Part shown: piece by piece, positions 1 to 9,688 of the stretch
How the letters are laid out: each line of letters starts with the position of its first letter
Numbering within the stretch: the first letter of the stretch is position 1
NCBI RefSeq assembly: GCF_000380335.1
Contig: NC_021149.1
Span: forward strand, 1,974,501 to 2,038,500
Source: Azotobacter vinelandii CA
GTDB lineage: Bacteria; Pseudomonadota; Gammaproteobacteria; Pseudomonadales; Pseudomonadaceae
Length of the DNA: 64,000 nucleotides
Direction of reading: 5' to 3'
The notes under the pieces: model-generated
Database searches by the model: none
Told to the model about the DNA's origin: nothing
Seen by the model: the letters and a program-made list of their open reading frames with translations, nothing else
Program-made: the position numbers and the translations under genes

Positions 1-1036
1 TGATGGCAACGATCAGCATGATCCCCAGGGTTTTCTGGCTGGATACGGCGTCCCAGATGGTCAGGCTGGAGGCCGGATCGATGGAGGAGGGCATCACGAA
101 CGGGAACAGGGCGAAGCCGGCGGTGAGGATGGCGCCGATGATCGCCAGGCTGGTGCCCAGGAAGGCCAAGCCGTTGCGCTTGGTCTGCGCGCCCATCAGG
201 GCCAGCGCGCCACCGACCAGGCCCAGCAGCGGAGCGAACTGGGTGAGCGGGTAGCGCACGTAGTTGGTCTGCCAGCCGCTGTTATCCAGGGTGACCTGTT
301 TGGTCAGAGGATTCAGAGCGACATTGGGATCGAAGTTGTCGACCAGATTCTGGCCTTCGATACCCAGCAGCAACCAGAGACCGCAGATGAAGAAGCAGCC
401 GAGGAAGACTATGGCGCTCAGGCGGGTGGCCTTGCAGGAGCGTTCGTACAGGTCACCTTCGGTGCGCAGCATCAGCCAGGAACCGCCGTGGGCACAGAGC
501 ATGCTCAGGCTCACGACACCGGCCAGCAGGGCGAAGGGATGCAGCAGGGAGAAGAAGGAGCCTTCGAAGTGGGTGCGCATGGTTTCGTCGAGACGGAACG
601 GCAGGCCGAGGAACAGGTTGCCGAAGGCCACGCCGAACAGCAGGGCCGGCAGGGCGCCACCGGCGAACAGTGCCCAGTCCCACATGTCGCGCCACTTCTT
701 GTTTTCCAGCTTGCTGCGGTAGTCGAAGCCTACCGGACGGAAAAAGAGGCCGAAGAGAACCAGTAGCAAGGCCCAGTACATGCCGGAGAAGGCCGTGGCG
801 TAAACCAGCGGCCAGGCGGCGAACAGAGCGCCACCGGCGGTGATCAGCCAGACCTGGTTGCCGTCCCAGTGCGGGGCGACGGTGTTGATCGCCACGCGGC
901 GCTCGTTGTCGGTCTTGGCGATGAAGGGCATGAGCGCCATGGCTCCCATGTCGAAGCCATCCGTCAGGGCAAGGCCGATCAGCAGCACACCGATCAAGCC
1001 CCACCAGACCAGTTTTAGTGTTTCGTAATCAAACAT
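1..1036 (-). CDS. cydB: Cytochrome bd ubiquinol oxidase subunit II (3' end outside window)
   Basis: Structural subunit II of the quinol oxidase cytochrome bd, an inner-membrane complex with CydA. Translation from the ATG at 1036 begins [19 protein letters not shown] and continues through the CydB-typical stretch [16 protein letters not shown] and then [20 protein letters not shown]. The protein is very hydrophobic, with many predicted membrane helices. About 345 codons are present and no stop is reached; family members have about 380 residues, so roughly the last 30-35 are missing. The start lies 10 nt after the cydA stop, indicating one operon. In Azotobacter this oxidase is known to serve respiratory protection of nitrogenase; applying that role here is inference. 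Confidence 0.96.
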   Translation of the reverse strand, partial: MFDYETLKLVWWGLIGVLLIGLALTDGFDMGAMALMPFIAKTDNERRVAINTVAPHWDGNQVWLITAGGALFAAWPLVYATAFSGMYWALLLVLFGLFFRPVGFDYRSKLENKKWRDMWDWALFAGGALPALLFGVAFGNLFLGLPFRLDETMRTHFEGSFFSLLHPFALLAGVVSLSMLCAHGGSWLMLRTEGDLYERSCKATRLSAIVFLGCFFICGLWLLLGIEGQNLVDNFDPNVALNPLTKQVTLDNSGWQTNYVRYPLTQFAPLLGLVGGALALMGAQTKRNGLAFLGTSLAIIGAILTAGFALFPFVMPSSIDPASSLTIWDAVSSQKTLGIMLIVAI

Positions 1037-1046
1037 GGCGTTTTCC

Positions 1047-2660
1047 TTAGGCGTTGACTGGTTGTTGGGGGTCCGCCTGGCTCGGGCTGGCATGCTTGAC
1101 AGCATGTTGCTCAAGCTGCTCGAAGTGGTAGCGGCCGGTATGCAGGCTGGACGGGCCAAGGCGAGCGAAGCGGATCATCAGGTACATCTCGACCACCAAC
1201 AGCAGCGTATAGAACGCGATCAGCGCGATCAGAGAACCCCAGAGGTCGCCAGTGCTCAGGCTGGAAGCGGAGAGATGGGTGGGCAGCACACCACCGATGG
1301 TCCAGGGCTGACGACCGTGCTCGGCCACGAACCAGCCGGTCTGGGTTGCGATCCAGGGCAGCGGCAGGCTGTACAGGGCGAACTTGAGCAGCCAGGGCTT
1401 GGATTCCTCGTTCTTGCGAGCGGAGGCCCAGAAGGCGCAGACAAACAGGATGAGCATCGCGAAGCCGGCGCCGACCATGGCGCGGAAGCTCCAGAACATG
1501 CTGGCCACGCTGGGAATGGTGTCCTTGGCCGCTTGCTTGATCTGCTCTTCGGAGGCGTCGACCACGTTCGGGGTGTACTTCTTCAGGAGCAGGCCATAGC
1601 CCAGATCATCCTTGACCTCGTTGAAGGCTGCGATTTTCTCCGGGCTCTTGTTGCCGGCACGCAGCTCCTCGAGCAGGCCATAGGCGACCATGCCGTTGCG
1701 GATACGGGCCTCGTGATCGGCGATCAGATCCTTGATGCCAATGACTTGTTCATCCAGCGAGCGGGTGGCGATGATGCCCAGGACCCACGGGATTTTCACT
1801 GCGAAATCGGTGCGCTGTTCTTCCTCGTTCGGGAAGCCGATCAGGGTGAAGCTGGCCGGTGCCGGATGGGTTTCCCATTCGGCTTCGATAGCGGCGAGCT
1901 TGGCTTTTTGCACTTCGCCCACTTCGTAGCCGGATTCGTCACCGAGCACGATTACCGACAGAATGGAAGCCATACCGAAGGCGGAGGCGATGGCGAAGGA
2001 GCGGCGGGCGAAGCCCAGATCGCGTTTTTTCAGCAGGTAGTAGCTGGAGATGGCCAGGACGAACACAGCGCCGGTCACATAGCCGGAGGCGACGGTGTGG
2101 ACGAACTTGACCTGGGCAACGGGGTTCAGCAGCAGGGCGCCGAAGTCCACCAGTTCCATCCGCATGGTCTCGAAGTTGAACTCCGCACCGACCGGGTGCT
2201 GCATCCAGCCGTTGGCGACCAGGATCCACAGGGCCGACAGGTTGGAACCCAACGCTACCAGCCAGGTCACCGCCAGGTGCTGGATCTTCGACAGGCGATC
2301 CCAGCCGAAGAAGAACATGCCGATGAAAGTGGACTCCAGGAAGAAGGCCGTCAGACCCTCGATGGCCAGCGGCGCACCGAAGATGTCACCCACATAGTGG
2401 GAGTAGTAGGCCCAGTTGGTGCCGAACTGGAACTCCATGGTAATGCCGGTGGTGACACCGAGGGCGAAGTTGATGCCGAACAGCTTGCCCCAGAACTTCA
2501 CCATGTCCTTGTAGACCTGCTTGCCGGTCATTACGTAGACCGACTCCATGATGGCGAGCAGGAAGGTCATCCCTAGGGTTAGTGGTACGAATAGGAAATG
2601 GTACAGCGCCGTCATGGCGAACTGCAGACGCGATAGGTCTACGACGGATTCCGAGATCAT
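1047..2660 (-). CDS. cydA: Cytochrome bd ubiquinol oxidase subunit I
   Basis: The heme-bearing subunit of cytochrome bd, which oxidises ubiquinol and reduces oxygen to water without pumping protons. The 537-residue protein has the conserved early His (H21, equivalent to the family axial heme ligand), the acidic pair in [13 protein letters not shown], the quinol-site K/E pair in [10 protein letters not shown] and the signature GRQPW. A long segment after the quinol loop (about residues 285-385) marks it as the long-loop (L) subfamily, as in E. coli. The ATG shares one base with the cydP stop (TGATG), so translation is probably coupled. Two CydR/FNR boxes lie upstream of the operon. Confidence 0.98.
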   Translation of the reverse strand: MISESVVDLSRLQFAMTALYHFLFVPLTLGMTFLLAIMESVYVMTGKQVYKDMVKFWGKLFGINFALGVTTGITMEFQFGTNWAYYSHYVGDIFGAPLAIEGLTAFFLESTFIGMFFFGWDRLSKIQHLAVTWLVALGSNLSALWILVANGWMQHPVGAEFNFETMRMELVDFGALLLNPVAQVKFVHTVASGYVTGAVFVLAISSYYLLKKRDLGFARRSFAIASAFGMASILSVIVLGDESGYEVGEVQKAKLAAIEAEWETHPAPASFTLIGFPNEEEQRTDFAVKIPWVLGIIATRSLDEQVIGIKDLIADHEARIRNGMVAYGLLEELRAGNKSPEKIAAFNEVKDDLGYGLLLKKYTPNVVDASEEQIKQAAKDTIPSVASMFWSFRAMVGAGFAMLILFVCAFWASARKNEESKPWLLKFALYSLPLPWIATQTGWFVAEHGRQPWTIGGVLPTHLSASSLSTGDLWGSLIALIAFYTLLLVVEMYLMIRFARLGPSSLHTGRYHFEQLEQHAVKHASPSQADPQQPVNA

Positions 2661-2872
2661 CAGGGACTCTCCTCGGTCGGGGATTGATCTTGCACTGCCA
2701 CACTGCCGAACAGTCGCTCGCTGACTTTCTCGGTACCGTTTTCAGGCACCGTCGGTTCCGTGAACCAGAGTGCCTTGATGCCGAGAATTACACCCAGCTT
2801 GATCGCCAGGATGACAACGAGCTCCCGAACCAGAGGAATACGCCAAGGCGAAGATTGGGATGGTTTAGACAT
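2660..2872 (-). CDS. cydP: Cytochrome oxidase small subunit CydP
   Basis: A 70-residue single-pass membrane protein encoded directly before cydA. It matches the CydP small-subunit family found next to cydAB in proteobacteria. After a short charged N-terminus ([20 protein letters not shown]) comes one hydrophobic helix (about residues 18-36, [18 protein letters not shown]) and an acidic tail. An upstream in-frame start would give 95 residues; the ATG at 2872 is preferred because it places the protein like its relatives. The TGA overlaps the cydA ATG by one base. The precise role in the oxidase is not settled; a structural or stability function is inferred. Confidence 0.8.
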   Translation of the reverse strand: MSKPSQSSPWRIPLVRELVVILAIKLGVILGIKALWFTEPTVPENGTEKVSERLFGSVAVQDQSPTEESP

Positions 2873-2924
2873 GTGGGCAGCTCCAAAAGGCTGGATGGCC
2901 AACGGTCGACGGAGGGGCAACACG

Positions 2925-2938
2925 TTGATCCAGGTCAA
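2925..2938. promoter_or_regulatory. FNR/CydR-type box upstream of cydPAB (proximal)
   Basis: TTGAT-CCAG-GTCAA matches 9 of 10 fixed positions of the FNR consensus TTGAT-N4-ATCAA. It sits about 50 nt upstream of the cydP start, where a repressor would block cydPAB transcription. In Azotobacter, CydR is known to repress cydAB. Confidence 0.75.
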
Positions 2939-2974
2939 ATAAATCAAGATTTACTGTCGATCGGTAGTGACCAA

Positions 2975-2988
2975 TTGACGCAGGTCAA
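2975..2988. promoter_or_regulatory. FNR/CydR-type box upstream of cydPAB (distal)
   Basis: TTGAC-GCAG-GTCAA matches 8 of 10 fixed positions of the FNR consensus. Its centre lies exactly 50 bp from the proximal box, close to five helical turns, so the two sites face the same side of the DNA and could be occupied cooperatively. Confidence 0.65.
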
Positions 2989-3362
2989 TGAAACCTGCCC
3001 GTTTTTGCTGTCTAGAAGGGGGCTTTCGGAGGGGTAGCAGGCTGCTAAAGCGCTATAAGTATATGATATTTAAAAAGATGACTTGTATTAACTTTTTAAG
3101 CCGGCACGTGCCTAAGCCTTTGGTAGGGGATGTAATGAAGGCGGAACAATGACCTTCGCCTGTACGCATGTGCATGAAAAGCGACGCGCAGAACCCGGCT
3201 CCCCCTCTTGGGAGGGCGGGACCTGGAGGTGTTCGGCTACCTGCAGTTCAAGAGCGCACACCCTGGCAAGTGGGAAGAGGGAAACTTTGCTTGAGGCCGA
3301 GGCCTCTTTGCCCGGGATCGCGAGGAGATTTGCGGGCGTCCTTCGATGGCGCCCGGCTGGGG
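2989..3362. other. Intergenic stretch between cydP promoter and cydR/anr
   Basis: No convincing gene. It begins with an AT-richer part (about 3040-3100) that could hold further promoter elements for cydPAB. Small inverted repeats such as GAGGCC-GA-GGCCTC at 3293-3306 could help terminate the upstream minus-strand regulator gene, but no clear T-tract follows. Confidence 0.4.
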
Positions 3363-4097
3363 TCAGGCTTCCATATTGCCGCCTGCCAGGGAGCATAATT
3401 CGACGGGATTGAGAATGGTCACCTCCTTGCCCTCGGCGGCGATCAGCTCGTTCTGCTGGAAGCGGCTGAATACGCGGGATACGGTCTCGACAGCCAGGCC
3501 CAGGTAGTTACCGATCTCGTTGCGCGACATGGCCAGGCGGAAATGGTTGGCGGAGAAGCCGCGTGCGCGAAAGCGCGAGGATAGGTTGATCAGGAAGGTG
3601 GCGATGCGTTCGTCCGCGGTTTTCTTCGACAGCAGCAGCATCATCTGTTGATCGTCACGGATTTCGCGGCTCATCACCCGCATCAGCTGACGCCGCAGTT
3701 GGGGTAACTGCAGGGCAAGCTCGTCCAGTCGCTCGAAGGGGATCTCGCAGACCGAGGTGGTTTCCAGCGCCTGTGCGGAAACCGGACAGCTGTCGCTGTC
3801 CATGCCGGAAAGCCCTACGAGTTCGCTGGGTAGATGAAAGCCGGTGATCTGCTCCTCACCGTTGTCGCTGACGCTGAAGGTTTTCAGAGAGCCCGAACGC
3901 ACGGCGAACACCGAACCGAAAGCATCACCCTGGCGAAAGAGGAACTCGCCTTTCTTGATCGGCTTGCCGCGCTTGACGATTTCATTCAAGGCATCGATAT
4001 CTTCGAAGTTGAGCGAAATCGGTAGGCACAAGGCCGCCAGACTGCACTCCTGACAACGGATATGATGCACGGGGCGTACCTTGGATTTATCCGACAT
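3363..4097 (-). CDS. cydR: FNR-family oxygen-sensing transcriptional regulator (CydR/Anr)
   Basis: Global oxygen regulator of the CRP/FNR family, 244 residues from the ATG at 4097 (a TTG two codons upstream is also possible; the ATG version equals the usual Anr length). The N-terminus carries the [4Fe-4S] cysteines in [10 protein letters not shown] (three Cys) with the fourth Cys near residue 117 in [11 protein letters not shown] cyclic-nucleotide-binding-like fold follows, then the DNA-recognition helix [20 protein letters not shown], whose VETVSR contact residues predict binding to TTGAT-N4-ATCAA. In Azotobacter the orthologue next to cydAB is called CydR; in Pseudomonas it is Anr. Its neighbours cydPAB, hemN and cco carry matching boxes, making them likely targets. 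Confidence 0.95.
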   Translation of the reverse strand: MSDKSKVRPVHHIRCQECSLAALCLPISLNFEDIDALNEIVKRGKPIKKGEFLFRQGDAFGSVFAVRSGSLKTFSVSDNGEEQITGFHLPSELVGLSGMDSDSCPVSAQALETTSVCEIPFERLDELALQLPQLRRQLMRVMSREIRDDQQMMLLLSKKTADERIATFLINLSSRFRARGFSANHFRLAMSRNEIGNYLGLAVETVSRVFSRFQQNELIAAEGKEVTILNPVELCSLAGGNMEA

Positions 4098-4207
4098 AGG
4101 CAACTTTCTCTGACTTGTGGTGCGCTTTACCGGAGGATAATACCCCAGGCCTCAGTTAACTGACAAAAAGTCTTACCCTTGGGAAGCTCTTGTCTTCGGG
4201 CGCTATG

Positions 4208-4236
4208 CACCGGAAAACCCGCACGGTTTTCCGGTG
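4208..4236 (-). terminator. Hairpin after hemN
   Basis: A perfect 12-bp inverted repeat (CACCGGAAAACC / GGTTTTCCGGTG, 5-nt loop) lies 9 bp beyond the hemN stop. No T-run follows on the minus strand, so it may be a weak terminator or an RNA-stabilising 3' hairpin. Confidence 0.6.
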
Positions 4237-4245
4237 TGTTGCGGT

Positions 4246-5622
4246 TCAGATGATACGGGAGAAGCGCTGGCGATTGTGTTCGACCAGATAATAGTCGAAA
4301 AGCATGCAGATCGAACGAACGAGCAGGCGTCCGGCTGGTAGCACTTCGATGCCTTGAGGGGACAGGGCGATCAGCCCGTCGCGGGTCATGCTCTGTAGCT
4401 GAGGCCAGATATCGGCGAAGTAGTCGCGGAAGACGATACCGAACCGTTGTTCCAGGCTGGCGAAGTCCAATTGGAAATCGCATATGAGTTTCTGGATGGC
4501 CGCGCGGCGAATCCGGTCGTCGGTGTTGCATTGCAGGCCGCGGGCGGTCGGCAACTGATCGTTGTCGAGGCGGCTCTGGTAGGCGTCGATGTCGCTCTCG
4601 TTCTGGCTATAGAGGTCGCCGATCTGGCTGATGGACGAAACACCCAGGCCGATCAGGTCGCAATGGCCGTGCGTGGTGTAGCCCTGGAAGTTGCGTTGCA
4701 GCCTGCCGTCTTCCTGGGCGATGGACAGTTCGTCGTCCGGCAGGGCGAAATGATCCATGCCGATGTACTGATAGCCGGCGGCCGAGAGTTGCTCGATGCT
4801 GTTGTGCAGCATGGTCAGTTTATCGGCTGGTGCCGGCAGGTCGGCGGCGCTGATTCGCCGCTGCGGTTTGAAGCGTTCCGGCAGGTGGGCATAGTTGAAC
4901 ACCGACAGTCGATCGGGTTGCAGGGCGATGATTTCTTCGACGGTGCGGGTGAAGGTTTCCGGTGTCTGCTTGGGCAGGCCATAGATGAGATCGACATTGA
5001 TCGAGCGGAACTCCAGGGTCCGCGCCGCTTCGATGATGGCGCTGGTTTCCTCCAGGCTCTGCAGGCGGTTCACGGCGCGCTGGACGCCGGGATCGAGATC
5101 CTGCACGCCGAGGCTGATGCGGTTGAAGCCCAGCTCGCGGAGCAGCCCCATGGTCGACCAGTCCGCTTCCCGAGGGTCGATCTCGATGCTGCAGTCGACT
5201 TTTTCGGCGAAGCCGAAGTGTTGACGCAGAAACTCCATCAAGCGCTGCAGTTCGCCGTGGCTGAGGAAGGTCGGTGTGCCGCCGCCCAGGTGCAGTTGCT
5301 CGACCTGTTGTTGCGGCGAAAGGTGGCGGCTGACGATGTCGATTTCCTTCTCCAGCCGTTCGAGGTAAGGCTGGGCGCGGCCGCGATCCTTGGTGATGAC
5401 CTTGTTGCAGGCACAGTAGTAGCAGACGTGGGCGCAGAACGGAATGTGTATGTAGATCGACAGCGGCCGCTTGGCCTGGCGGCTTTCGCGCAATGCGTTG
5501 AGCAGCTTGAAGGAGCCCACGCCAGGCTGGAACTGCACTGCCGTGGGGTATGAGGTGTAGCGCGGACCCGCCTGATCGTAGCGACGGATCAGGTTGGTAT
5601 CCCATTTGATCGGAGCGGGCAT
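4246..5622 (-). CDS. hemN: Oxygen-independent coproporphyrinogen III oxidase
   Basis: Radical-SAM enzyme that decarboxylates coproporphyrinogen III to protoporphyrinogen IX without oxygen; cytosolic heme synthesis. The 458-residue protein has the HemN cluster motif CAHVCYYCAC (Cys 63, 67, 70, 72), the LHLGGGTPTFLS stretch, and the C-terminal HemN domain (YIGMDHFALPDD). Length matches the family. A perfect FNR box lies 64-77 bp upstream of the start, so induction at low oxygen by CydR/Anr is likely, fitting its place between the regulator and the cbb3 assembly genes. The upstream membrane-protein frame runs 34 bp into this gene. Confidence 0.97.
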   Translation of the reverse strand: MPAPIKWDTNLIRRYDQAGPRYTSYPTAVQFQPGVGSFKLLNALRESRQAKRPLSIYIHIPFCAHVCYYCACNKVITKDRGRAQPYLERLEKEIDIVSRHLSPQQQVEQLHLGGGTPTFLSHGELQRLMEFLRQHFGFAEKVDCSIEIDPREADWSTMGLLRELGFNRISLGVQDLDPGVQRAVNRLQSLEETSAIIEAARTLEFRSINVDLIYGLPKQTPETFTRTVEEIIALQPDRLSVFNYAHLPERFKPQRRISAADLPAPADKLTMLHNSIEQLSAAGYQYIGMDHFALPDDELSIAQEDGRLQRNFQGYTTHGHCDLIGLGVSSISQIGDLYSQNESDIDAYQSRLDNDQLPTARGLQCNTDDRIRRAAIQKLICDFQLDFASLEQRFGIVFRDYFADIWPQLQSMTRDGLIALSPQGIEVLPAGRLLVRSICMLFDYYLVEHNRQRFSRII

Positions 5623-6458
5623 AGGGGGGATTCCGGTATGGGCAGGCTGTGGGGGAAGTCTAAAAGAACGCTCTCGGAAAGCATCTTGATTTGTATCAAA
5701 CGGCTCTGGTAGTCACCGCCACCGGGCCGACAGGCCGTGTTGGTCGTGGCGCTCGCCCGATGTGCGGCATGCCCCTGATGTCCCGTCAGCCATGTCTGGT
5801 GCGGACCGGGAAGGGTCCAGAAACCGAACAGGATCACCAGCAGGCCGCTGGCGATGCGTACATGCTTCTGGCGGAGCCAGGCGGTCAGGCGCTCGGCCGC
5901 CAACCCGGTGGCGAGTAGCATCGGCCAGGTACCGAGGCCGAAGGCAAGCATCAGCAGGGTGCTATCCAGGGCATTACCCTGGCTCGCTGCCCAGAGCAGG
6001 GTACTGTAAACCAGTCCGCAGGGCAGCCAGCCCCATACTGCGCCGAGCAGCAGGGCGCGGGGCAGGCTGTCGACCGGCAGCAGGCGGGAGGCGACCGGCT
6101 GGAGATGTCGCCAGAATCGCTGGCCGAGGGCTTCGATACGGGTCAGCCCGCTCCACCAGCCGGCCAGATAAAACCCCATGACGATCAACAGCAGGGCCGC
6201 GATGAGGCGCAGAGCCAGGGCTGCCGGGCTGTTGGCCAGGGCCCAGCCGCCCAGACCGATCAGCAGGCCGGCAGCGGCATAGCTGAGGATTCGCCCAAGG
6301 TTGTAGGCGAGCAGCAAGCGCAGGCGACGGCCCCGTTGCTCGGGGGGGATCGCCAGCGTCAGAGCCCCCATCAGACCGCCGCACATGCCCAGGCAATGCC
6401 CTCCACCGAGCAGGCCCAGGATCGTGGCCGAGAAGAGCAACGGAACCAACTCAGACAC
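5589..6458 (-). CDS. TauE/SafE-like membrane protein of the cco cluster, with unusual C-terminal extension
   Basis: Integral membrane protein of the sulfite-exporter TauE/SafE family that accompanies ccoS in pseudomonads; a role in metal handling during oxidase maturation is often assumed but unproven. Translation from a GTG at 6458 gives 289 residues with the GGGHCLGMCGG motif in the first helix and about six hydrophobic segments. The start overlaps the ccoS stop (GTGTCTGA, 8 bp). The conserved part ends near LPGPHQTWLTGHQGH; about 60 further residues of low-complexity character read through the hemN promoter and its FNR box and stop inside hemN. From memory, relatives are about 225-235 residues, so the tail probably reflects a lost stop or frameshift. 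Confidence 0.82.
   Translation of the reverse strand: MSELVPLLFSATILGLLGGGHCLGMCGGLMGALTLAIPPEQRGRRLRLLLAYNLGRILSYAAAGLLIGLGGWALANSPAALALRLIAALLLIVMGFYLAGWWSGLTRIEALGQRFWRHLQPVASRLLPVDSLPRALLLGAVWGWLPCGLVYSTLLWAASQGNALDSTLLMLAFGLGTWPMLLATGLAAERLTAWLRQKHVRIASGLLVILFGFWTLPGPHQTWLTGHQGHAAHRASATTNTACRPGGGDYQSRLIQIKMLSESVLLDFPHSLPIPESPLCPLRSNGIPT
5686..5699. promoter_or_regulatory. Perfect FNR/Anr box upstream of hemN
   Basis: TTGAT-TTGT-ATCAA matches all ten fixed FNR positions. It sits 64 bp from the hemN ATG, compatible with activation centred near -41 of a promoter with a short leader. It lies inside the 3' extension of the TauE-like frame. Confidence 0.85.
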
Positions 6459-6672
6459 GAGGGGCGTCCTCGTCCTGCCTGGGGGACCTGTCCGTACGCT
6501 CCGCCTCGGCCAGCCCGGCCTTGTGCGAGGGGTCTTCATCGTCGAAAAGGATGGTATGAGCCGGGCTGTCGAGGTCATCGTACTGGCCGTTGTCGATGGC
6601 CCAGAAAAGCAGCCAGATGGCCAGGGCGATCACTATTACCGCGACCGGAATCATTACATAGAGCGCAGCCAT
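6451..6672 (-). CDS. ccoS: cbb3 oxidase maturation protein CcoS
   Basis: A 73-residue single-span membrane protein required, in studied bacteria, for heme b and copper insertion into the cbb3 oxidase. It begins MAALYVMIPVAVIVIALAIW, a membrane helix, followed by the family stretch FWAIDNGQYDDLDSPA and an acidic tail. It is 25 bp from the ccoI stop and overlaps the following TauE-like gene, so it belongs to the ccoGHIS operon. Confidence 0.95.
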   Translation of the reverse strand: MAALYVMIPVAVIVIALAIWLLFWAIDNGQYDDLDSPAHTILFDDEDPSHKAGLAEAERTDRSPRQDEDAPRV

Positions 6673-6697
6673 GTCGTGCTCCCGCTGTACTGGCGGC

Positions 6698-9100
6698 TCA
6701 GGAGCCGCGGGTCAGCCGCAAGGCGTTCAGGACCACCAGGAGGGAGCTCAGCGACATTCCGATCGCGGCCCAGAGGGGGGTGATCCAGCCGAGTGCGGCA
6801 AAGGGCAGAATCAGGCCATTGTACAGGCCGGCCCAGGTCAGGTTCTCGATGATGATGCGGCGCGTCCGGTGTGCGAGGTCGAAGGCCCGTACCAGCGCCT
6901 CCAGCCGGTTGGACAGCAGAACGGCATCGGCGCTGGTCTTCGCCAGATCGGTGGCCGAGCCCATCGCCACGCTGATATCCGCGCCAGCTAGCACTGGAAC
7001 ATCATTCACCCCGTCGCCGAGCATCAGGACGCGATGCCCTTCGGCATGCAATTGCCTGAGCACGGCGAGTTTATCGTTCGGGGTCAGGCCGCCGCAGGCA
7101 TCTTCGATACCCAGTTGTCCGGCGACCTCGGCAACCATTGGCGAGCTGTCGCCGGAGAGCAGCAGGGTACGCCAGCCACGCGCACGACAGGCATCGAGCA
7201 GAGTGGCGGCGTCTTCGCGCAGACGGTCGTCGAGCACCAGCCAAGCCAGTGGTCCCTGCCTGTCGCCCAGCAGTAGCCATTGGCCCCGTTCGCCGGGAAT
7301 CGGCGGAGCCGCTTGGCCCTGGAGCGCGGCGACGAAGGCGGGCTGGCCGATGCGTAGCAGCCGCCCTTGGACGACTCCCTCCAGTCCCTGCCCGGGAATG
7401 ACATCGACCCGCTCGGCAGCCTGAGGTGCACGGCCGAAGGCACGGGCGATCGGATGCTCGGAGCGGTTCTCCAGGGCGGCGGCCAGCGCCAGGCAAGCAT
7501 CGCTGTCCAGTTCGCCCAGAGGATGCACGGCGCTCAGGGCAAGACGTCCTTCGGTGAGGGTGCCGGTCTTGTCGAAGATCACCGTGTCTATGCCGTTCAG
7601 ACCTTCCAGCACATGCCCGCGGGTCAGCAGCAGGCCTTGCCGGTGCAGGGCACCGGTGGCCGCGGTGAGAGCTGTGGGAGTGGCCAGCGACAAGGCGCAG
7701 GGGCAGGTGGCGACGAGCAGGGCGAGCACGACCCAGAAGGCTCGCTCCGGATCGATCTGCCACCAGATCAGGCCTACTGCCATGGCTAGGCCCAGCATGG
7801 CGAGCAGGAACCACTGTGCCACTCGATCGGCCAGTTCGGCGAGTCGGGGCTTGTCGGCCTGGGCGCGTTCGAGCAGGCGCACGATCGAAGAGAGACGAGT
7901 GTCGTCGCCCAGGGCCTGGACTTCGACGGTCAACGGGCTCTCCACGTTCAGGGTTCCTGCGGTGACGGCATCGCCCGGAGCACGGGGTTGTGGCAGGTAT
8001 TCGCCGGTCAGCAGCGATTCGTCGACACTGGATTGCCCTGCGACGACACGGCCGTCGGCCGGTAGCAGGCTACCCGGCTGCACCAGCACGAGATCGCCCT
8101 GCCTGAGTTCCCGGAGCAGAACGCGTTCGCTGTGTCCTTTGTCATCGAAGCGCAGACAGGAAGGAGGCAGCAGGTTGACCAGTTGAGCCGTGGCCGCGGC
8201 GGTACGTTCGCGGGCACGGCGCTCGAGAAAGCGCCCGGCGAGAAGAAACAGGGCGAACATGCCGGCTGCGTCGAAATAGAGTTCTCCCTGGCCGGTCAGG
8301 GTCGACCAGATACCGGCCGCATAGGCGCCGCCGATCGCCAGGCTGACGGAGACGTCCATGGTCAGGTGGCGCGTGCGCAGGTCGCGCCAGGCGCCCCTGA
8401 AGAAGTCGCTGCTGCTATAGAAGACGATCGGCGTGGTGAGGATCAGGCTGATCCAGCGAAGGATCTTGTCCATCCCCGCCGAGAGGTCGAGGTTGAATTC
8501 CGGCCAGGTGGCCATGGTGGCCATCATTACCTGGAACCACAGCAGGCCGGCGACGCCCATCTGCCTCAAGGCGCGACGATTTTCCCGGGCCAGTTGCTCG
8601 GCGGCCCGGTCCGGCTGATAAGGATGGGCGGCATAGCCGATCTGGCGCAGCGCTTCGAGCAGGCGACTCAGTGGCAGCCGGCGGGCATCCCACTGCACGT
8701 GCAGGCGGTGGTTCGACAGATTGAGACCGGCATCGGCCACGCCGTCCAGGCTGCGCAGGTGTTTCTCGATCAGCCAACCGCAGGCGGCGCAACTGACGCC
8801 TTCGATCAACAGGCAGGCAGTGCTCAGCTCGCCATCGTGCCGGACGAAGGGCTGCTGTACATCGGGGCGATCATAGAGTGCCAGCTCCTCGCCCAGCGCC
8901 TGAGGTAGCGCTTCGGGGTTGGCGGCATTTTCGCTACGGTGTTTGTAATAGCTCTCCAGGCCGCTGGCGACGATCGCTTCGGCCACGGCCTGGCAACCCG
9001 GGCAACACATCGCACGGGACTCGTCCAGTACGCGAGCCTGGAAGTGGCTGCCGGCGGGGACTGGCAGGCCACAGTGGTAGCAGGGGGTGAGAGTGGCCAT
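6698..9100 (-). CDS. ccoI: Copper-translocating P-type ATPase CcoI
   Basis: P1B-type ATPase that exports copper across the inner membrane for delivery to the binuclear centre of cbb3 oxidase. The 800-residue protein has an N-terminal Cys-rich zone (CYHC near residue 7 and CCPGC near 32), a metal-binding domain with GVSCAAC (Cys 104 and 107), the membrane ion motif CPC in VATCPCALSLATPTA, the phosphorylation motif DKTGTLT, the actuator motif TGEYLP, and GDGVNDVPVLA in the nucleotide-binding hinge. It lies between ccoH (72-bp gap) and ccoS (25-bp gap). Confidence 0.97.
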   Translation of the reverse strand: MATLTPCYHCGLPVPAGSHFQARVLDESRAMCCPGCQAVAEAIVASGLESYYKHRSENAANPEALPQALGEELALYDRPDVQQPFVRHDGELSTACLLIEGVSCAACGWLIEKHLRSLDGVADAGLNLSNHRLHVQWDARRLPLSRLLEALRQIGYAAHPYQPDRAAEQLARENRRALRQMGVAGLLWFQVMMATMATWPEFNLDLSAGMDKILRWISLILTTPIVFYSSSDFFRGAWRDLRTRHLTMDVSVSLAIGGAYAAGIWSTLTGQGELYFDAAGMFALFLLAGRFLERRARERTAAATAQLVNLLPPSCLRFDDKGHSERVLLRELRQGDLVLVQPGSLLPADGRVVAGQSSVDESLLTGEYLPQPRAPGDAVTAGTLNVESPLTVEVQALGDDTRLSSIVRLLERAQADKPRLAELADRVAQWFLLAMLGLAMAVGLIWWQIDPERAFWVVLALLVATCPCALSLATPTALTAATGALHRQGLLLTRGHVLEGLNGIDTVIFDKTGTLTEGRLALSAVHPLGELDSDACLALAAALENRSEHPIARAFGRAPQAAERVDVIPGQGLEGVVQGRLLRIGQPAFVAALQGQAAPPIPGERGQWLLLGDRQGPLAWLVLDDRLREDAATLLDACRARGWRTLLLSGDSSPMVAEVAGQLGIEDACGGLTPNDKLAVLRQLHAEGHRVLMLGDGVNDVPVLAGADISVAMGSATDLAKTSADAVLLSNRLEALVRAFDLAHRTRRIIIENLTWAGLYNGLILPFAALGWITPLWAAIGMSLSSLLVVLNALRLTRGS

Positions 9101-9172
9101 GGAGGGTGCCGAATGCGAGATGGATGATTGACGCCTGGGTGGGTCGACGGCAGGACCCGCCGTCGACTTCTT

Positions 9173-9676
9173 TCAATCGCCCAGTTCGAGGGCGACGCCG
9201 GTTTCGAGGGTTTTCTCCTCGAACAGGCGCCAATCCTTTTCGCCTTCCCGGCCGAGGATCTCGACGAAGCGGCGTCCTTGCACCGCATCCTGCATCTGGC
9301 CCCGATAGAGGTCACCGGTCTGCGGTTGCAGCACGATTCGGCGGTCCTTCTCCTCCTGGGTCGGCGAGATCAGGTTGAGCACCAGTTGCTGGGGGTGGCT
9401 GTTGCCGGTCAGCCGAATCTCGGCGATACCATCCGCCTCATGGAGCTCGAGCCGGGCCTGCACGCCCAGGCGGCGAGCGAGGTGCTCTCGCTCCAGCGAG
9501 GTGTTGATTCCCTTGCCGGCATCATAGTAGTTGTCTACCACCAGGCTATCCGCCTCGCGGATGGAAATCACCAGCAGGCTGGTGCCCAGCACCACCGAGC
9601 AGAGGAGGATCGCGATGACGAACCAAGCCCAGAACTGCTTGTACCAGCGGCTGGTTTCACTGTTTATCGGATGCAT
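9173..9676 (-). CDS. ccoH: cbb3 oxidase assembly protein CcoH (FixH family)
   Basis: A 167-residue protein with one N-terminal membrane helix (about residues 15-38, in [20 protein letters not shown]) and a periplasmic domain, matching FixH/CcoH. CcoH contacts the cbb3 oxidase during assembly in studied species. The motif [10 protein letters not shown] after the helix is family-typical. It begins 12 bp after the ccoG stop, as expected for ccoGHIS. Confidence 0.95.
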   Translation of the reverse strand: MHPINSETSRWYKQFWAWFVIAILLCSVVLGTSLLVISIREADSLVVDNYYDAGKGINTSLEREHLARRLGVQARLELHEADGIAEIRLTGNSHPQQLVLNLISPTQEEKDRRIVLQPQTGDLYRGQMQDAVQGRRFVEILGREGEKDWRLFEEKTLETGVALELGD

Positions 9677-9688
9677 GCGTTACCCTGG

